Source of the DNA: Mesorhizobium alhagi CCNWXJ12-2
Lineage (GTDB): Bacteria > Pseudomonadota > Alphaproteobacteria > Rhizobiales > Rhizobiaceae
Length of the DNA stretch: 57,568 bases
Reading direction: 5' to 3'
Assembly: GCF_000236565.1 (NCBI RefSeq)
Contig: NZ_AHAM01000218.1
Span: 1-57,568, forward strand
The position numbers and the translations under genes are program-made. Of this stretch, positions 1 through 7,470 are shown piece by piece; position 1 is the first letter of the stretch, and each line of letters starts with the position of its first letter. The notes beneath the pieces were generated by a model. The model was not told where the DNA came from and did no database searches. It was given only the letters and a program-made list of their open reading frames with translations.

Positions 1-10
1 GCCCAAATAG

Positions 11-45
11 AAAGCCCGCTGCACCTCCTCCCGCAGCGGGCTTTT
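11..45 (+). terminator. Rho-independent terminator of an upstream gene
   Basis: A perfect 12-bp stem (AAAGCCCGCTGC at 11-22 pairing with GCAGCGGGCTTT at 33-44) encloses a 10-nt loop and ends in a short T run. This is a classical intrinsic terminator. It probably ends a transcript entering from outside the window, so the operon starting at 486 is an independent transcription unit. It could also act on the opposite strand, because the left arm carries an A run. Confidence 0.85.
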
Positions 46-360
46 GCATTGATTCACCCAGTTCACTTTGCCGTAGCCGTCCCTTTCTCATTGAGCGGAC
101 TGGCGGGTATCCGCCGGTTTCGCCGGTGACACTTTTGCGCGACACTTCAAGGCCACTGCCGGCCTCGTACGCCGTATGTGACAGAGGAACGCGAATGGTA
201 TGACCACGATACCGGTCTTCACCTGGCACCGCCGGCGCAAGAGGCCGCACGTTCGATGGTTGCCCAGCTCGAGGCAGGCAAGCCTAGAAGCATCAGCGAT
301 TGCGAGATCAGTTCAGCGGCCGACGCGTTGTGCGCCGCAGCACACTTTCCCTCTTGCGTG
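46..360. other. Intergenic leader with no supported gene
   Basis: Between the terminator and the operator at 361 I see no convincing gene. A 68-codon GTG-started frame (178-384) and an overlapping 69-codon frame exist, but neither has a recognisable motif, and the first runs into the operator palindrome. The stretch most likely holds the promoter of the downstream operon, or remnants of an older gene. Confidence 0.5.
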
Positions 361-385
361 TTTAGTAAATTGCGCGTTTACTAAA
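361..385. promoter_or_regulatory. Operator-like perfect inverted repeat upstream of the ABC/dha operon
   Basis: TTTAGTAAA (361-369) and TTTACTAAA (377-385) are perfect reverse complements separated by 7 nt, and they stand out as AT-rich in GC-rich DNA. The site lies about 100 bp before the first gene of the operon. Its size and symmetry fit a dimeric repressor; ROK, LacI or DeoR/GntR-type regulators of sugar operons use sites of this kind. No such repressor gene is next to it in the window, so the regulator is either upstream of the window or elsewhere. Confidence 0.7.
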
Positions 386-485
386 CAAACAACTCAACAT
401 CGCACCTAGCGGTTTGAGGCCCCTGAGGAGAGGGGTTAGAGCTCTGAAACCGTCAACCGGACAGTTTCGCTAATGGGAGGTAGGC

Positions 486-1817
486 ATGAAATCGACATTG
501 AAAATGTCGCTCGGCCTGACCGCGGGGCTGCTTGCCTCGTCGGCCATGACGGGCGTTTCCCAGGCTGAAGACCTGACGCTCTGTTGGGCCGCGTGGGATC
601 CGGCGAACGCGCTGGTCGAACTGTCGAAGGACTTCACTGCGCAGACCGGCATCGGCATGAAATTCGAGTTCGTTCCGTGGACCAACTATGCAGACCGCTT
701 CCTCAACGAGCTCAACTCCAAAGGCAAACTGTGCGACCTGATTATCGGCGACAGCCAGTGGATCGGCGGCTCGGCCGAGAACGGCCACTACGTCAAGCTC
801 AACGATTTCTTCGACAAAGAGGGAATAAAGATGAGCGACTTCGTCGACGCGACGGTGGTCGGCTATTCGCAGTGGCCGAAGGGCACCCCGAACTACTGGG
901 CGCTGCCGGCGATGGGCGACGTGGTCGGCTGGACCTATCGCAAGGACTGGTTCTCCAATCCCGACCTGCAGAAGGAATTCAAGGAGAAATTCGGCTGGGA
1001 CCTGGCCGCGCCGGCCACCTTCGACCAGTTCAAACAGGTCGCCGAGTTCTTCCAGAACCGCGAGATCGACGGCAAGAAGGTCTATGGCGCCTCGATCTAC
1101 ACCGAGCGCGGCTCCGAAGGCGTCACCATGGGCGTCATGGACGTGCTCTATTCCTACGGCTTCAACTACGAGAATCCCGACAAACCTTACGAAATGGAAG
1201 GCTTCGTCAACTCCGAGAAATCGGTGAAGGGCCTTGAATTCTACAAGTCGCTCTACGACTGCTGCACGCCGCCCGGCGCGTCGAACAGCTACATGGGCGA
1301 AGGCGTTGACGCCTTCAAATCCGGCCAGGTCGCGATGCACATGAACTTCGCCTTCACTTGGCCCGGCCTGCAAAAGGACGAGGCGGTCGGCGGCGAGAAG
1401 GTCGGCTTCTTCGCCAACCCGGCAGGTCCCGACGGCGAGCAGTTCGCCCAACTCGGCGGTCAGGGCATTTCCGTCGTTTCCTACTCCGACAAGCAGGAAT
1501 CGGCGCTGAAATACATCAAGTGGTTCGCCAATCCCGAAGTGCAGAAGAAGTGGTGGTCGCTCGGCGGCTTCTCCTGCCTGAAGTCGGTGGTCGAGGACCC
1601 GGCCTTTCCGGACAGCCAGCCCTACGCGAAGACCTTCCTGCAATCGATGGCGATCGTGAAGGACTTCTGGGCCGAGCCGAGCTACGCCTCGCTGCTCCAG
1701 GCCTCGCAGAAGCGCTTCCATGACTATGTCGTGGCCGGTCAGGGCACCTCCAAGGAGGCGCTCGACGGTCTCGTGGAAGACTGGACTGAAGTCTTCCAGG
1801 ACGACGGCAAGATATAG
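486..1817 (+). CDS. ABC transporter substrate-binding protein, carbohydrate type
   Basis: This 443-residue periplasmic binding protein begins with a Sec signal peptide (hydrophobic residues about 8-24, cleavage near VSQA-ED). The mature part has the layout of the family 1 (MalE-like) solute-binding proteins and their usual length. The start is supported by a purine-rich GGGAGG at 475-480. It is the first gene of a long co-directional operon with two MalF/MalG-type permeases, two ATPases and dihydroxyacetone-kinase/PTS genes. The ligand is therefore inferred to be a polyol, triose or short sugar whose metabolism passes through a Dha-type kinase. The family is confident; the substrate is not visible in the sequence. 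A glycerol transporter of the GlpSTPQV kind is the nearest familiar architecture. Confidence 0.9.
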   Translation: MKSTLKMSLGLTAGLLASSAMTGVSQAEDLTLCWAAWDPANALVELSKDFTAQTGIGMKFEFVPWTNYADRFLNELNSKGKLCDLIIGDSQWIGGSAENGHYVKLNDFFDKEGIKMSDFVDATVVGYSQWPKGTPNYWALPAMGDVVGWTYRKDWFSNPDLQKEFKEKFGWDLAAPATFDQFKQVAEFFQNREIDGKKVYGASIYTERGSEGVTMGVMDVLYSYGFNYENPDKPYEMEGFVNSEKSVKGLEFYKSLYDCCTPPGASNSYMGEGVDAFKSGQVAMHMNFAFTWPGLQKDEAVGGEKVGFFANPAGPDGEQFAQLGGQGISVVSYSDKQESALKYIKWFANPEVQKKWWSLGGFSCLKSVVEDPAFPDSQPYAKTFLQSMAIVKDFWAEPSYASLLQASQKRFHDYVVAGQGTSKEALDGLVEDWTEVFQDDGKI

Positions 1818-1833
1818 CCGTCGCCTCCCAAGC

Positions 1834-1866
1834 CCGCCCCGCGCCGTGTAGAGGGGTGCGGGGCGG
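1834..1866 (+). terminator. Intercistronic hairpin after the binding-protein gene
   Basis: CCGCCCCGC (1834-1842) pairs perfectly with GCGGGGCGG (1858-1866) across a 15-nt loop, in the only sizeable gap between the early genes of the operon. There is no U tract. It is better read as an RNA-stabilising or attenuating stem that lets the binding protein be made in excess over the membrane subunits, a common arrangement in ABC operons. Confidence 0.6.
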
Positions 1867-1879
1867 AGACACCTGAAAC

Positions 1880-2878
1880 ATGCAAGACGTGTCCAGCGGA
1901 AAACCTGTCGTGACCGACACAACCTCGTCGATATTGGATCGGGCGGCGGAAGCTGCGGCGCGGGCGACGCCCGTAACGCTGGCGAAGCGCGTGCGCGGCA
2001 TTTCCGACCGGACGGTCGCATGGCTGTTCATCGCGCCGACGATCGTGCTCCTGCTCGCGATCAACATCTTCCCGCTGATCTGGGCGATCCAGCTCTCCTT
2101 CACCAACTACCGCGCCAACCGGCCGAACGAGCCGATCAAGAACATCGGGCTCTCCAATTATTCACGCATCCTGACCGACACAGACACCTGGATCGCCATG
2201 CAGGCGACGGCGCATTTCGTCTTCTGGACGATCCTGCTGCAAACCGTCATCGGCTTTGCCCTCGCTTATCTCATCGATCGCAAATTCCGCGGCCACGCCT
2301 TCTGGACGACCATCATCCTCGTTCCGATGATGCTGTCGCCGGCGGTGGTCGGAAATTTCTGGCGCTTCCTCTACGAACCGCAGATCGGGCTCTTCGCCTA
2401 TATCGTCTCGTTCTTCACCGGCATCCCGCCGACAGAGATATTGATGCTGTCCTCTGTGACCCTCGCGCCGTGGGCCATCATCATCGTCGATACATGGATG
2501 TGGACGCCCTACGTGATGCTGATCTGCCTCGCCGGCTTACGCTCCATCCCGGATTACATCTACGAGGCGGCGGAGGTAGACCGCGCCTCAAACTGGCGGC
2601 AGTTCTGGTCGATCACACTGCCGATGGCGCTGCCGTTCATCATGCTCGCTGTGCTCTTCCGCGGCATCGAGAATTTCAAGATGTTCGACATGGTGAACCT
2701 GTTGACCGGCGGCGGGCCGGGCTCGACGACGGAGGTCGCGTCGATCACGCTGAAGCGCGAAGCCTTCGAGAAATGGCGCACCGGCTTTTCTTCCGCTTTC
2801 GCCATCATCCTCTTCGTCGCCGTCTTCGGGCTCGCCAACATCTACGTCAAAGTGCTGAACAGGGTGAAAAGCCGATGA
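1880..2878 (+). CDS. ABC transporter permease, MalF type
   Basis: This 332-residue inner-membrane protein has an approximately 45-residue cytoplasmic N-terminus and then six predicted membrane segments. The first is near residues 48-70 and the others are spread over about 110-325. The cytoplasmic EAA loop is visible as YEAAEVDRASNWRQFWSITLP, followed by the typical LTGGGPGSTTE stretch of MalF-type sugar permeases. It pairs with the next gene, which it overlaps by 4 nt, to form the membrane channel of the importer. The substrate is not determinable from the sequence. Confidence 0.9.
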   Translation: MQDVSSGKPVVTDTTSSILDRAAEAAARATPVTLAKRVRGISDRTVAWLFIAPTIVLLLAINIFPLIWAIQLSFTNYRANRPNEPIKNIGLSNYSRILTDTDTWIAMQATAHFVFWTILLQTVIGFALAYLIDRKFRGHAFWTTIILVPMMLSPAVVGNFWRFLYEPQIGLFAYIVSFFTGIPPTEILMLSSVTLAPWAIIIVDTWMWTPYVMLICLAGLRSIPDYIYEAAEVDRASNWRQFWSITLPMALPFIMLAVLFRGIENFKMFDMVNLLTGGGPGSTTEVASITLKREAFEKWRTGFSSAFAIILFVAVFGLANIYVKVLNRVKSR

Positions 2879-3822
2879 GCGCCGCCGCCCATTCGGTGGT
2901 CGAGCCGAGCACAACATCGAAACGGGTCGCCGCGACGCTGGTCGTCATCTATGCGCTGATCTCGATGATCCCGCTGTTCTGGATCTTCGCGACGAGCTTC
3001 AAAACGCCGCCGGATTCCATCGCCTATCCGCCGAAGGTCGTTTTCACCCCGTCGATCGAGGGCTACTGCAATTTGTTCACCACGCGCACGCGTCAGACGC
3101 CGGAGTATATCAACGCGCTGCCGCCGGCGACGAGCTTCTGCGACGAGACCACGCGCAAGCGCAACATGGTGATCGCCGGTCCCTCGAACTTCCTGCCACG
3201 CTTTGTAAACTCGCTTGTCATCGCCTTCGGCTCAACCTTCTGCGCTGTGTTCCTCGGCACGCTCGCCGCCTACGGCTTCTCGCGCTTTCGCGTGCCGCTC
3301 GCCGACGACCTGCTGTTTTTCATCCTGTCGACGCGCTTCATGCCGCCGATCGCCGTGGCGATCCCGATCTACCTGATGTACCGCGAACTCGGCCTTTCCG
3401 ACACGGCGCTCGGCATGGTCCTGCTTTATACGGCGGTCAACGTGTCGCTGGCGGTGTGGCTGCTCAAGGGCTTCATCGACGAGATCCCTCGCGAATACGA
3501 GGAAGCCGCGATGATCGACGGCTACACGCGGCTGCAGGCCTTCCGCAAGGTGGTGCTGCCGCAGGCGACTACAGGCATTGCGGCGACAGCGATCTTCTGT
3601 CTGATTTTCGCCTGGAATGAATATGCTTTCGCGTCGCTCTTGACCTCCGGCACGGCGCAGACCGCGCCGCCCTTCATCCCGACCATTATCGGCGAGGGCG
3701 GGCAGGACTGGCCGGCCGTCGCCGCCGGAACGACAGTTTTCCTCGTGCCGATCCTGGTGTTCACCATCCTCCTCAGAAAGCAGCTCCTGCGCGGCATCAC
3801 ATTCGGAGCGGTGCGCAAATGA
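2875..3822 (+). CDS. ABC transporter permease, MalG type
   Basis: This is a 315-residue permease of the MalG/carbohydrate type. Its ATG overlaps the stop of the preceding permease (ATGA), which implies translational coupling. It has an N-terminal membrane segment near residues 22-42 and a long periplasmic insertion (about residues 48-100) containing two cysteines (GYCNLF, SFCDE), longer than in a minimal MalG. The cytoplasmic EAA loop reads YEEAAMIDGYTRLQAFRKVV. The insertion could contact the binding protein or be disulfide-linked in the periplasm; that is inference. The start is chosen from the overlap, because the same frame stays open far upstream but shadows the previous gene. Confidence 0.9.
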   Translation: MSAAAHSVVEPSTTSKRVAATLVVIYALISMIPLFWIFATSFKTPPDSIAYPPKVVFTPSIEGYCNLFTTRTRQTPEYINALPPATSFCDETTRKRNMVIAGPSNFLPRFVNSLVIAFGSTFCAVFLGTLAAYGFSRFRVPLADDLLFFILSTRFMPPIAVAIPIYLMYRELGLSDTALGMVLLYTAVNVSLAVWLLKGFIDEIPREYEEAAMIDGYTRLQAFRKVVLPQATTGIAATAIFCLIFAWNEYAFASLLTSGTAQTAPPFIPTIIGEGGQDWPAVAAGTTVFLVPILVFTILLRKQLLRGITFGAVRK

Positions 3823-4025
3823 GCACGGTTGTGACAAAGAAGCGCCGGTCGAACTGGCCCGTCTGGCTGCGCCGCGGGCTGCTCGAAAACGTCGCGACAG
3901 CGGTCATCGGCATCGGCTTCCTGATGCTGTTCCAGCCATTCGCGCTGACGCTCTACACCTGGTCGTTCGTCACGATGCTCGCCGGCACCGCGATGTTCAT
4001 CATCGTCTCAAAGTTCCCGGAGTAG
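3819..4025 (+). CDS. Small two-helix membrane protein in the ABC operon
   Basis: This 68-residue protein starts with a 4-nt overlap with the MalG-type permease and ends 3 nt before the first ATPase. It has a basic N-terminus (KKRRSNWPVWLRR) and two predicted membrane helices (about residues 24-44 and 46-63). It has no domain I can name. A small unknown protein (GlpU) accompanies the rhizobial GlpSTPQV glycerol importer, and this gene sits in a comparable place. A role as accessory subunit or stabiliser of the permease pair is inferred from position only. Confidence 0.75.
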   Translation: MSTVVTKKRRSNWPVWLRRGLLENVATAVIGIGFLMLFQPFALTLYTWSFVTMLAGTAMFIIVSKFPE

Positions 4026-4028
4026 GCG

Positions 4029-5126
4029 ATGGCCGAGATACGCGTCCAGAACCTGAGGAAAGAATTCGGATCGTTCGTCGCGGTCCAGGATTCCAACTTC
4101 GTCGTCAATGACGGCGAGTTCTTCGTCATGCTTGGGCCGTCGGGCTGCGGCAAGACGACGACGCTGCGCATGATCGCCGGCCTCGAGCTGCCGACCGGAG
4201 GACAAATCCTGCTCGGCGGCGAAGAGGTGACGATGCTCAGGGCCCGCGAGCGCGACATCGCCTTCGTCTTCCAGCTTTTCGCGCTCTACCCCCATATGAA
4301 CGTGCGTAAGAACATGGGTTTTCCGCTGCTCGCGCAAGGCATGTCCAAGGCTGAAATCAGGCAGCGCGTCGAGGAGACGGCGAAGCTGCTGCGCATCGAC
4401 AACCTGCTCGACCGGCCGGTATCCGGGCTAGCCGGCGGCGACCGTCAACGCGTGGCGCTTGGCCGCGCCATCGTCAGGCGGCCAAAATGTTTCCTGATGG
4501 ACGAGCCGCTCGGCACGTTGGATGCGGAGTTCCGCGACCTTATGGTGCATGAGCTGCGCGAGTTGCATAACCGGATCCACGCGACCACCGTCTATGTCAC
4601 GCATGACCAGCACGAGGCCATGGCGATGGCCGACAAGATCGCGGTGATGAACCACGGCGTCATCGAGCAGTTCGGCACGCCGAAGGCAATCTACAATCAT
4701 CCGGCGACGATGTTCGTCGCCGACTTCATCGGCTCGCCGCCGATGAATTTTCTGAAATTCAACGGCGGGCTGCAGAAGGGCGCCAACGAGATTGTGATCC
4801 AGGGCGCGAGCGTCGCAGTGCCTGAAATCCGCCAGGATTTCGCGCCGGCCGACTTCGTGCTGGGCGTCAGGCCCGAGCATATCCGCTTCGACGATGCCTC
4901 GAAGCTGCGCGGCTCGATCTACGGCACCGAATATCTCGGCACCACGCAGATCGTGGCTGTCGAGACTGTGGACGGGATGCTGAAGGCGCGGGTACCCGCA
5001 GACATCCAGCTGCGCATGGGTGAACCGGTCGGGCTTTCGTTCGATGCCCAGCGTCTGTCGCTGTTCGAAAAGGCTTCAGGCCGGGCAATCCGCACCGGCG
5101 CTAGAGGGGAAGCGGCGCATGGCTGA
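4029..5126 (+). CDS. ABC transporter ATPase with altered signature motif
   Basis: This 365-residue ATPase has Walker A GPSGCGKTT (about residues 38-46), a Q-loop in VFQLFALYPH, Walker B CFLMDEPLGTLD and the H-loop VTHDQHEA, followed by a C-terminal TOBE-like regulatory region. The ABC signature reads GLAGGDRQRVALGRA, so the usual LSGGQ is replaced by LAGGD. It is one of two ATPases in the operon (the other has an ordinary signature), so the pair probably forms an asymmetric heterodimer, as in GlpS/GlpT-type importers. It overlaps the next gene by 8 nt. Confidence 0.92.
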   Translation: MAEIRVQNLRKEFGSFVAVQDSNFVVNDGEFFVMLGPSGCGKTTTLRMIAGLELPTGGQILLGGEEVTMLRARERDIAFVFQLFALYPHMNVRKNMGFPLLAQGMSKAEIRQRVEETAKLLRIDNLLDRPVSGLAGGDRQRVALGRAIVRRPKCFLMDEPLGTLDAEFRDLMVHELRELHNRIHATTVYVTHDQHEAMAMADKIAVMNHGVIEQFGTPKAIYNHPATMFVADFIGSPPMNFLKFNGGLQKGANEIVIQGASVAVPEIRQDFAPADFVLGVRPEHIRFDDASKLRGSIYGTEYLGTTQIVAVETVDGMLKARVPADIQLRMGEPVGLSFDAQRLSLFEKASGRAIRTGARGEAAHG

Positions 5127-6135
5127 CGTTTCGCTGCGCGGCGTGTCAAAGGCATTCGGCGACACGCAAGCCGTCGACGAGCTGACGCTCTCCATAAAGG
5201 ACGGCGAGTTCGTCGTGCTGCTCGGTCCGACCGGCGCCGGCAAGACGACGACGCTGCGCCTCATCGCCGGACTGGAGCGGCCCGACAGCGGCTCCATCGT
5301 CATCGATGGGCGCGACGTGACGAAGCTCGAGCCGGCTTCGCGCGACGTCGCCTTCGTGTTCCAGCAATACTCGCTCTACCCGCATTTGACAGTCGCCGAG
5401 AACCTCGCCTTCCCGCTGCGCTCGCCGGCGCGTAAGCTGACCGAGGACGAGATCAACAGCCGTGTCGCCGACGTGGCGAAGCTGGTGCGCATCGACCATA
5501 AGCTGGAGAACAAGTCGACGAAGCTGTCGGGCGGCGAGATGCAGCGCGTGGCGATCGGCCGTGCGCTGGTGCGCAAGCCGGTCATCTACCTAATGGACGA
5601 GCCGCTGTCCTCGCTCGATGCAAAGCTGCGAGGCGATCTGAGACTTGAGCTCAAGCGCATCCAGGCCGAGCTTTTCTCGACCATGCTCTATGTCACGCAT
5701 GACCAGATCGAGGCGATGACGATGGCCGACCGCATCGGCATCCTCGCCGAGGGTCGGCTGGTGCAGATCGGCACGCCGAAAGAAATCTATACCGAGCCGG
5801 CGAACCTGCATGTCGCCGCCCGGCTCGGCCAGCCGGCGATCAACCTGTTGCCTGCCGACCTGCTGCCTGAAACGGCCGCGCCTGCAGGCACCAGGACCAT
5901 CGGCGCGCGCACCGAGCACCTGACCATCCGCAAGGCGGCGAACAGCCATGCCGACGGAACGGTTGACTGGGTCGAGCATCTGGGCGACCAGAACCACCTG
6001 CATGTGACGGTTGGGAATCGCAAGCTGGTGACGCTGACTGATCCCGATACGCTGTTCGAGAGGGGCGACCGGGTGACTGTGCGCCTGAGGTCCCCGCTCT
6101 ATTTCGACGGCGCAGGCAAAAGGATTGCAGGATGA
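5119..6135 (+). CDS. ABC transporter ATPase, second subunit
   Basis: This 338-residue ATPase starts inside the end of the first ATPase gene (8-nt overlap). It has Walker A GPTGAGKTT, Q-loop VFQQYSLYPH, a near-canonical signature LSGGEMQRVAIGRALV, Walker B IYLMDEPLSSLD, the H-loop VTHDQIEA and a C-terminal TOBE-like part. With the previous gene it supplies the nucleotide-binding half of the importer. All catalytic motifs are intact here, so this subunit contributes the one fully canonical signature/Walker set. Its stop overlaps the start of dhaL. Confidence 0.92.
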   Translation: MADVSLRGVSKAFGDTQAVDELTLSIKDGEFVVLLGPTGAGKTTTLRLIAGLERPDSGSIVIDGRDVTKLEPASRDVAFVFQQYSLYPHLTVAENLAFPLRSPARKLTEDEINSRVADVAKLVRIDHKLENKSTKLSGGEMQRVAIGRALVRKPVIYLMDEPLSSLDAKLRGDLRLELKRIQAELFSTMLYVTHDQIEAMTMADRIGILAEGRLVQIGTPKEIYTEPANLHVAARLGQPAINLLPADLLPETAAPAGTRTIGARTEHLTIRKAANSHADGTVDWVEHLGDQNHLHVTVGNRKLVTLTDPDTLFERGDRVTVRLRSPLYFDGAGKRIAG

Positions 6136-6755
6136 CAATGGATGCCGCGGCCGTGACGAATATCGATCTTACGACGCTGATCACGGCGGTCGCCGACACG
6201 ATGGCAGCGCATGCCGACGAGCTGACGGCGCTCGACCAGGCGATCGGCGACGGCGACCACGGACTGAACATGAAGCGGGGCTTCGAGGCAGTGCGCGCCG
6301 AAACGGCGACGCTGGCGGAAAAGCCGCTGCCAGAGGCGCTGAAGGCGATCGGCACCAAGCTGGTGATGACCGTTGGCGGCGCGTCCGGACCGCTGTTCGG
6401 AACGCTGTTCATGGCGCTGGGCAAGGAGCTGCCGGCCGAGCCCGGCCGTGCCGATTTTTCGGCGGCGCTTGCCAAGGCCATCGACGCCGTCGCTGCGCGC
6501 GGCAAGTCGCAGGCCGGCCAAAAAACCATGCTCGACGTGCTTTATCCGGTGCAGACCGCGGTCGCGGCGGGCAAGACCACGCCGGAGGTAGCGGACATTG
6601 CAGATCAAGCGGCCGAAGCGACCAAGCCATTGAAAGCAATCCGCGGCCGCGCGTCGGTCCTCGGCGACCGTTCGATCGGCCATATGGACCCCGGGGCGCG
6701 TTCCTCGGCGCTGATTACGAGAGCCATCGCCGGAACGCTGGAGCCGCGCGTATGA
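6132..6755 (+). CDS. dhaL: Dihydroxyacetone kinase ADP-binding subunit DhaL
   Basis: This 207-residue protein carries the DhaL hallmark LDQAIGDGDHGLNM near residues 36-49, where the aspartates coordinate the Mg-ADP, and a second conserved block GGASGPLFGTLFMALG. In PEP-dependent dihydroxyacetone kinases DhaL holds ADP, which is re-phosphorylated by DhaM, and DhaL passes the phosphate to triose bound on DhaK. The length matches E. coli DhaL. The start overlaps the ATPase stop by 4 nt and the stop overlaps dhaM by 4 nt, so the kinase is translationally coupled to the importer. The phosphoryl acceptor could be dihydroxyacetone or a related small sugar. Confidence 0.95.
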   Translation: MTMDAAAVTNIDLTTLITAVADTMAAHADELTALDQAIGDGDHGLNMKRGFEAVRAETATLAEKPLPEALKAIGTKLVMTVGGASGPLFGTLFMALGKELPAEPGRADFSAALAKAIDAVAARGKSQAGQKTMLDVLYPVQTAVAAGKTTPEVADIADQAAEATKPLKAIRGRASVLGDRSIGHMDPGARSSALITRAIAGTLEPRV

Positions 6756-7141
6756 ATAATGTCGGCATCGTCATCGTCTCGCATTCGCTCAAGATCGCCG
6801 AAGGCACCGCCGACATGGTGCGCCAGATGGTCGGTGAAGAGGTGCCGCTCGCCTGGTGCGGCGGCAACCCGGACGGCGGGCTCGGAACGCAGGTCGGCGC
6901 GATCATGGAGGCGATCGAGAAGGCTTGGTCGGAGGCGGGCGTTGCGATTCTCGTCGATCTCGGCGGTGCCGAGACCAACAGCGAGATGGCGATCGAGATG
7001 ATCGGCGAGCCGCGGGCAAGCCGCATCGTGATATGCAATGCGCCGATCGTCGAGGGAGCGGTGATGGCCGCGACCGAAGCGTCGGGCGGGGCTTCGCTCA
7101 AGGAAGTCGTGGCGACTGCGCATGAGCTTGCGCCGGCATGA
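6752..7141 (+). CDS. dhaM: PTS-type phosphotransfer subunit DhaM (EIIA domain only)
   Basis: This 129-residue protein begins NNVGIVIVSHS; His11 in the VSHS motif corresponds to the phosphorylated histidine of mannose-type EIIA domains in DhaM. In E. coli DhaM the EIIA domain is fused to HPr-like and truncated EI-like domains. Here only the EIIA domain is present, and HPr and EI follow as separate genes. Its role is to carry phosphate from HPr to the ADP on DhaL. It overlaps both neighbours by 4 nt if the upstream HPr ATG is used. Confidence 0.92.
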   Translation: MNNVGIVIVSHSLKIAEGTADMVRQMVGEEVPLAWCGGNPDGGLGTQVGAIMEAIEKAWSEAGVAILVDLGGAETNSEMAIEMIGEPRASRIVICNAPIVEGAVMAATEASGGASLKEVVATAHELAPA

Positions 7142-7158
7142 ATGAACAGGAAGCAATA

Positions 7159-7470
7159 ATGTCGGCAAAAGCAGCGGCACAGGTCGAAATCAAGCACGAG
7201 GTCGGGCTCCATGCCCGACCCTCGGTGAAGTTCACCAAATTGGCGAAAACCTTCGCGGCCGACGTGGAGGTGGCGCTCACTCCCGAAGGGCCGTGGTTTG
7301 ACGCCAAAAGCATCGTCAAGGTGATGGCGGCGAAGGCGCCCAAGGGTACGGTTCTGCACCTGAGGGCCAGCGGTGAAGGCGCCGACAGTGCCGTCAAGGC
7401 TTTGGTCGCGCTGGTCGAGCGGGATTTCGACGAGGCGGTCGAGGGCGAAGCCCATGTCCGGACCGCTTAG
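7159..7470 (+). CDS. HPr family phosphocarrier protein
   Basis: This is a 103-residue HPr with the phosphorylation motif GLHARPS (His18 with this start) and the regulatory-serine region AKSIVKVM, so both the EI-dependent histidine and an HprK-type serine are present. An in-frame ATG at 7138 overlaps the dhaM stop. I prefer 7159 because AGGAAG lies 5-6 nt before it and the N-terminal spacing to the histidine is then typical. Its place between dhaM and the Enzyme I gene implies a dedicated carrier for the Dha kinase. The chromosome probably has another HPr for the nitrogen PTS. Confidence 0.92.
   Translation: MSAKAAAQVEIKHEVGLHARPSVKFTKLAKTFAADVEVALTPEGPWFDAKSIVKVMAAKAPKGTVLHLRASGEGADSAVKALVALVERDFDEAVEGEAHVRTA

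Noticed and set aside
178-384. 68-codon GTG-started frame before the first operon
   Set aside because: No domain, no ribosome site, overlaps a second frame and runs into the operator dyad.
453-2021. 522-codon open frame on the minus strand
   Set aside because: Antisense shadow of the binding-protein gene in GC-rich DNA; its translation is low-complexity Arg/Leu/Gly-rich with no motif.
2020-2874. In-frame upstream extension of the MalG-type permease
   Set aside because: It overlaps the MalF-type gene entirely and encodes non-membrane arginine-rich sequence; the ATGA overlap at 2875 is the real start.
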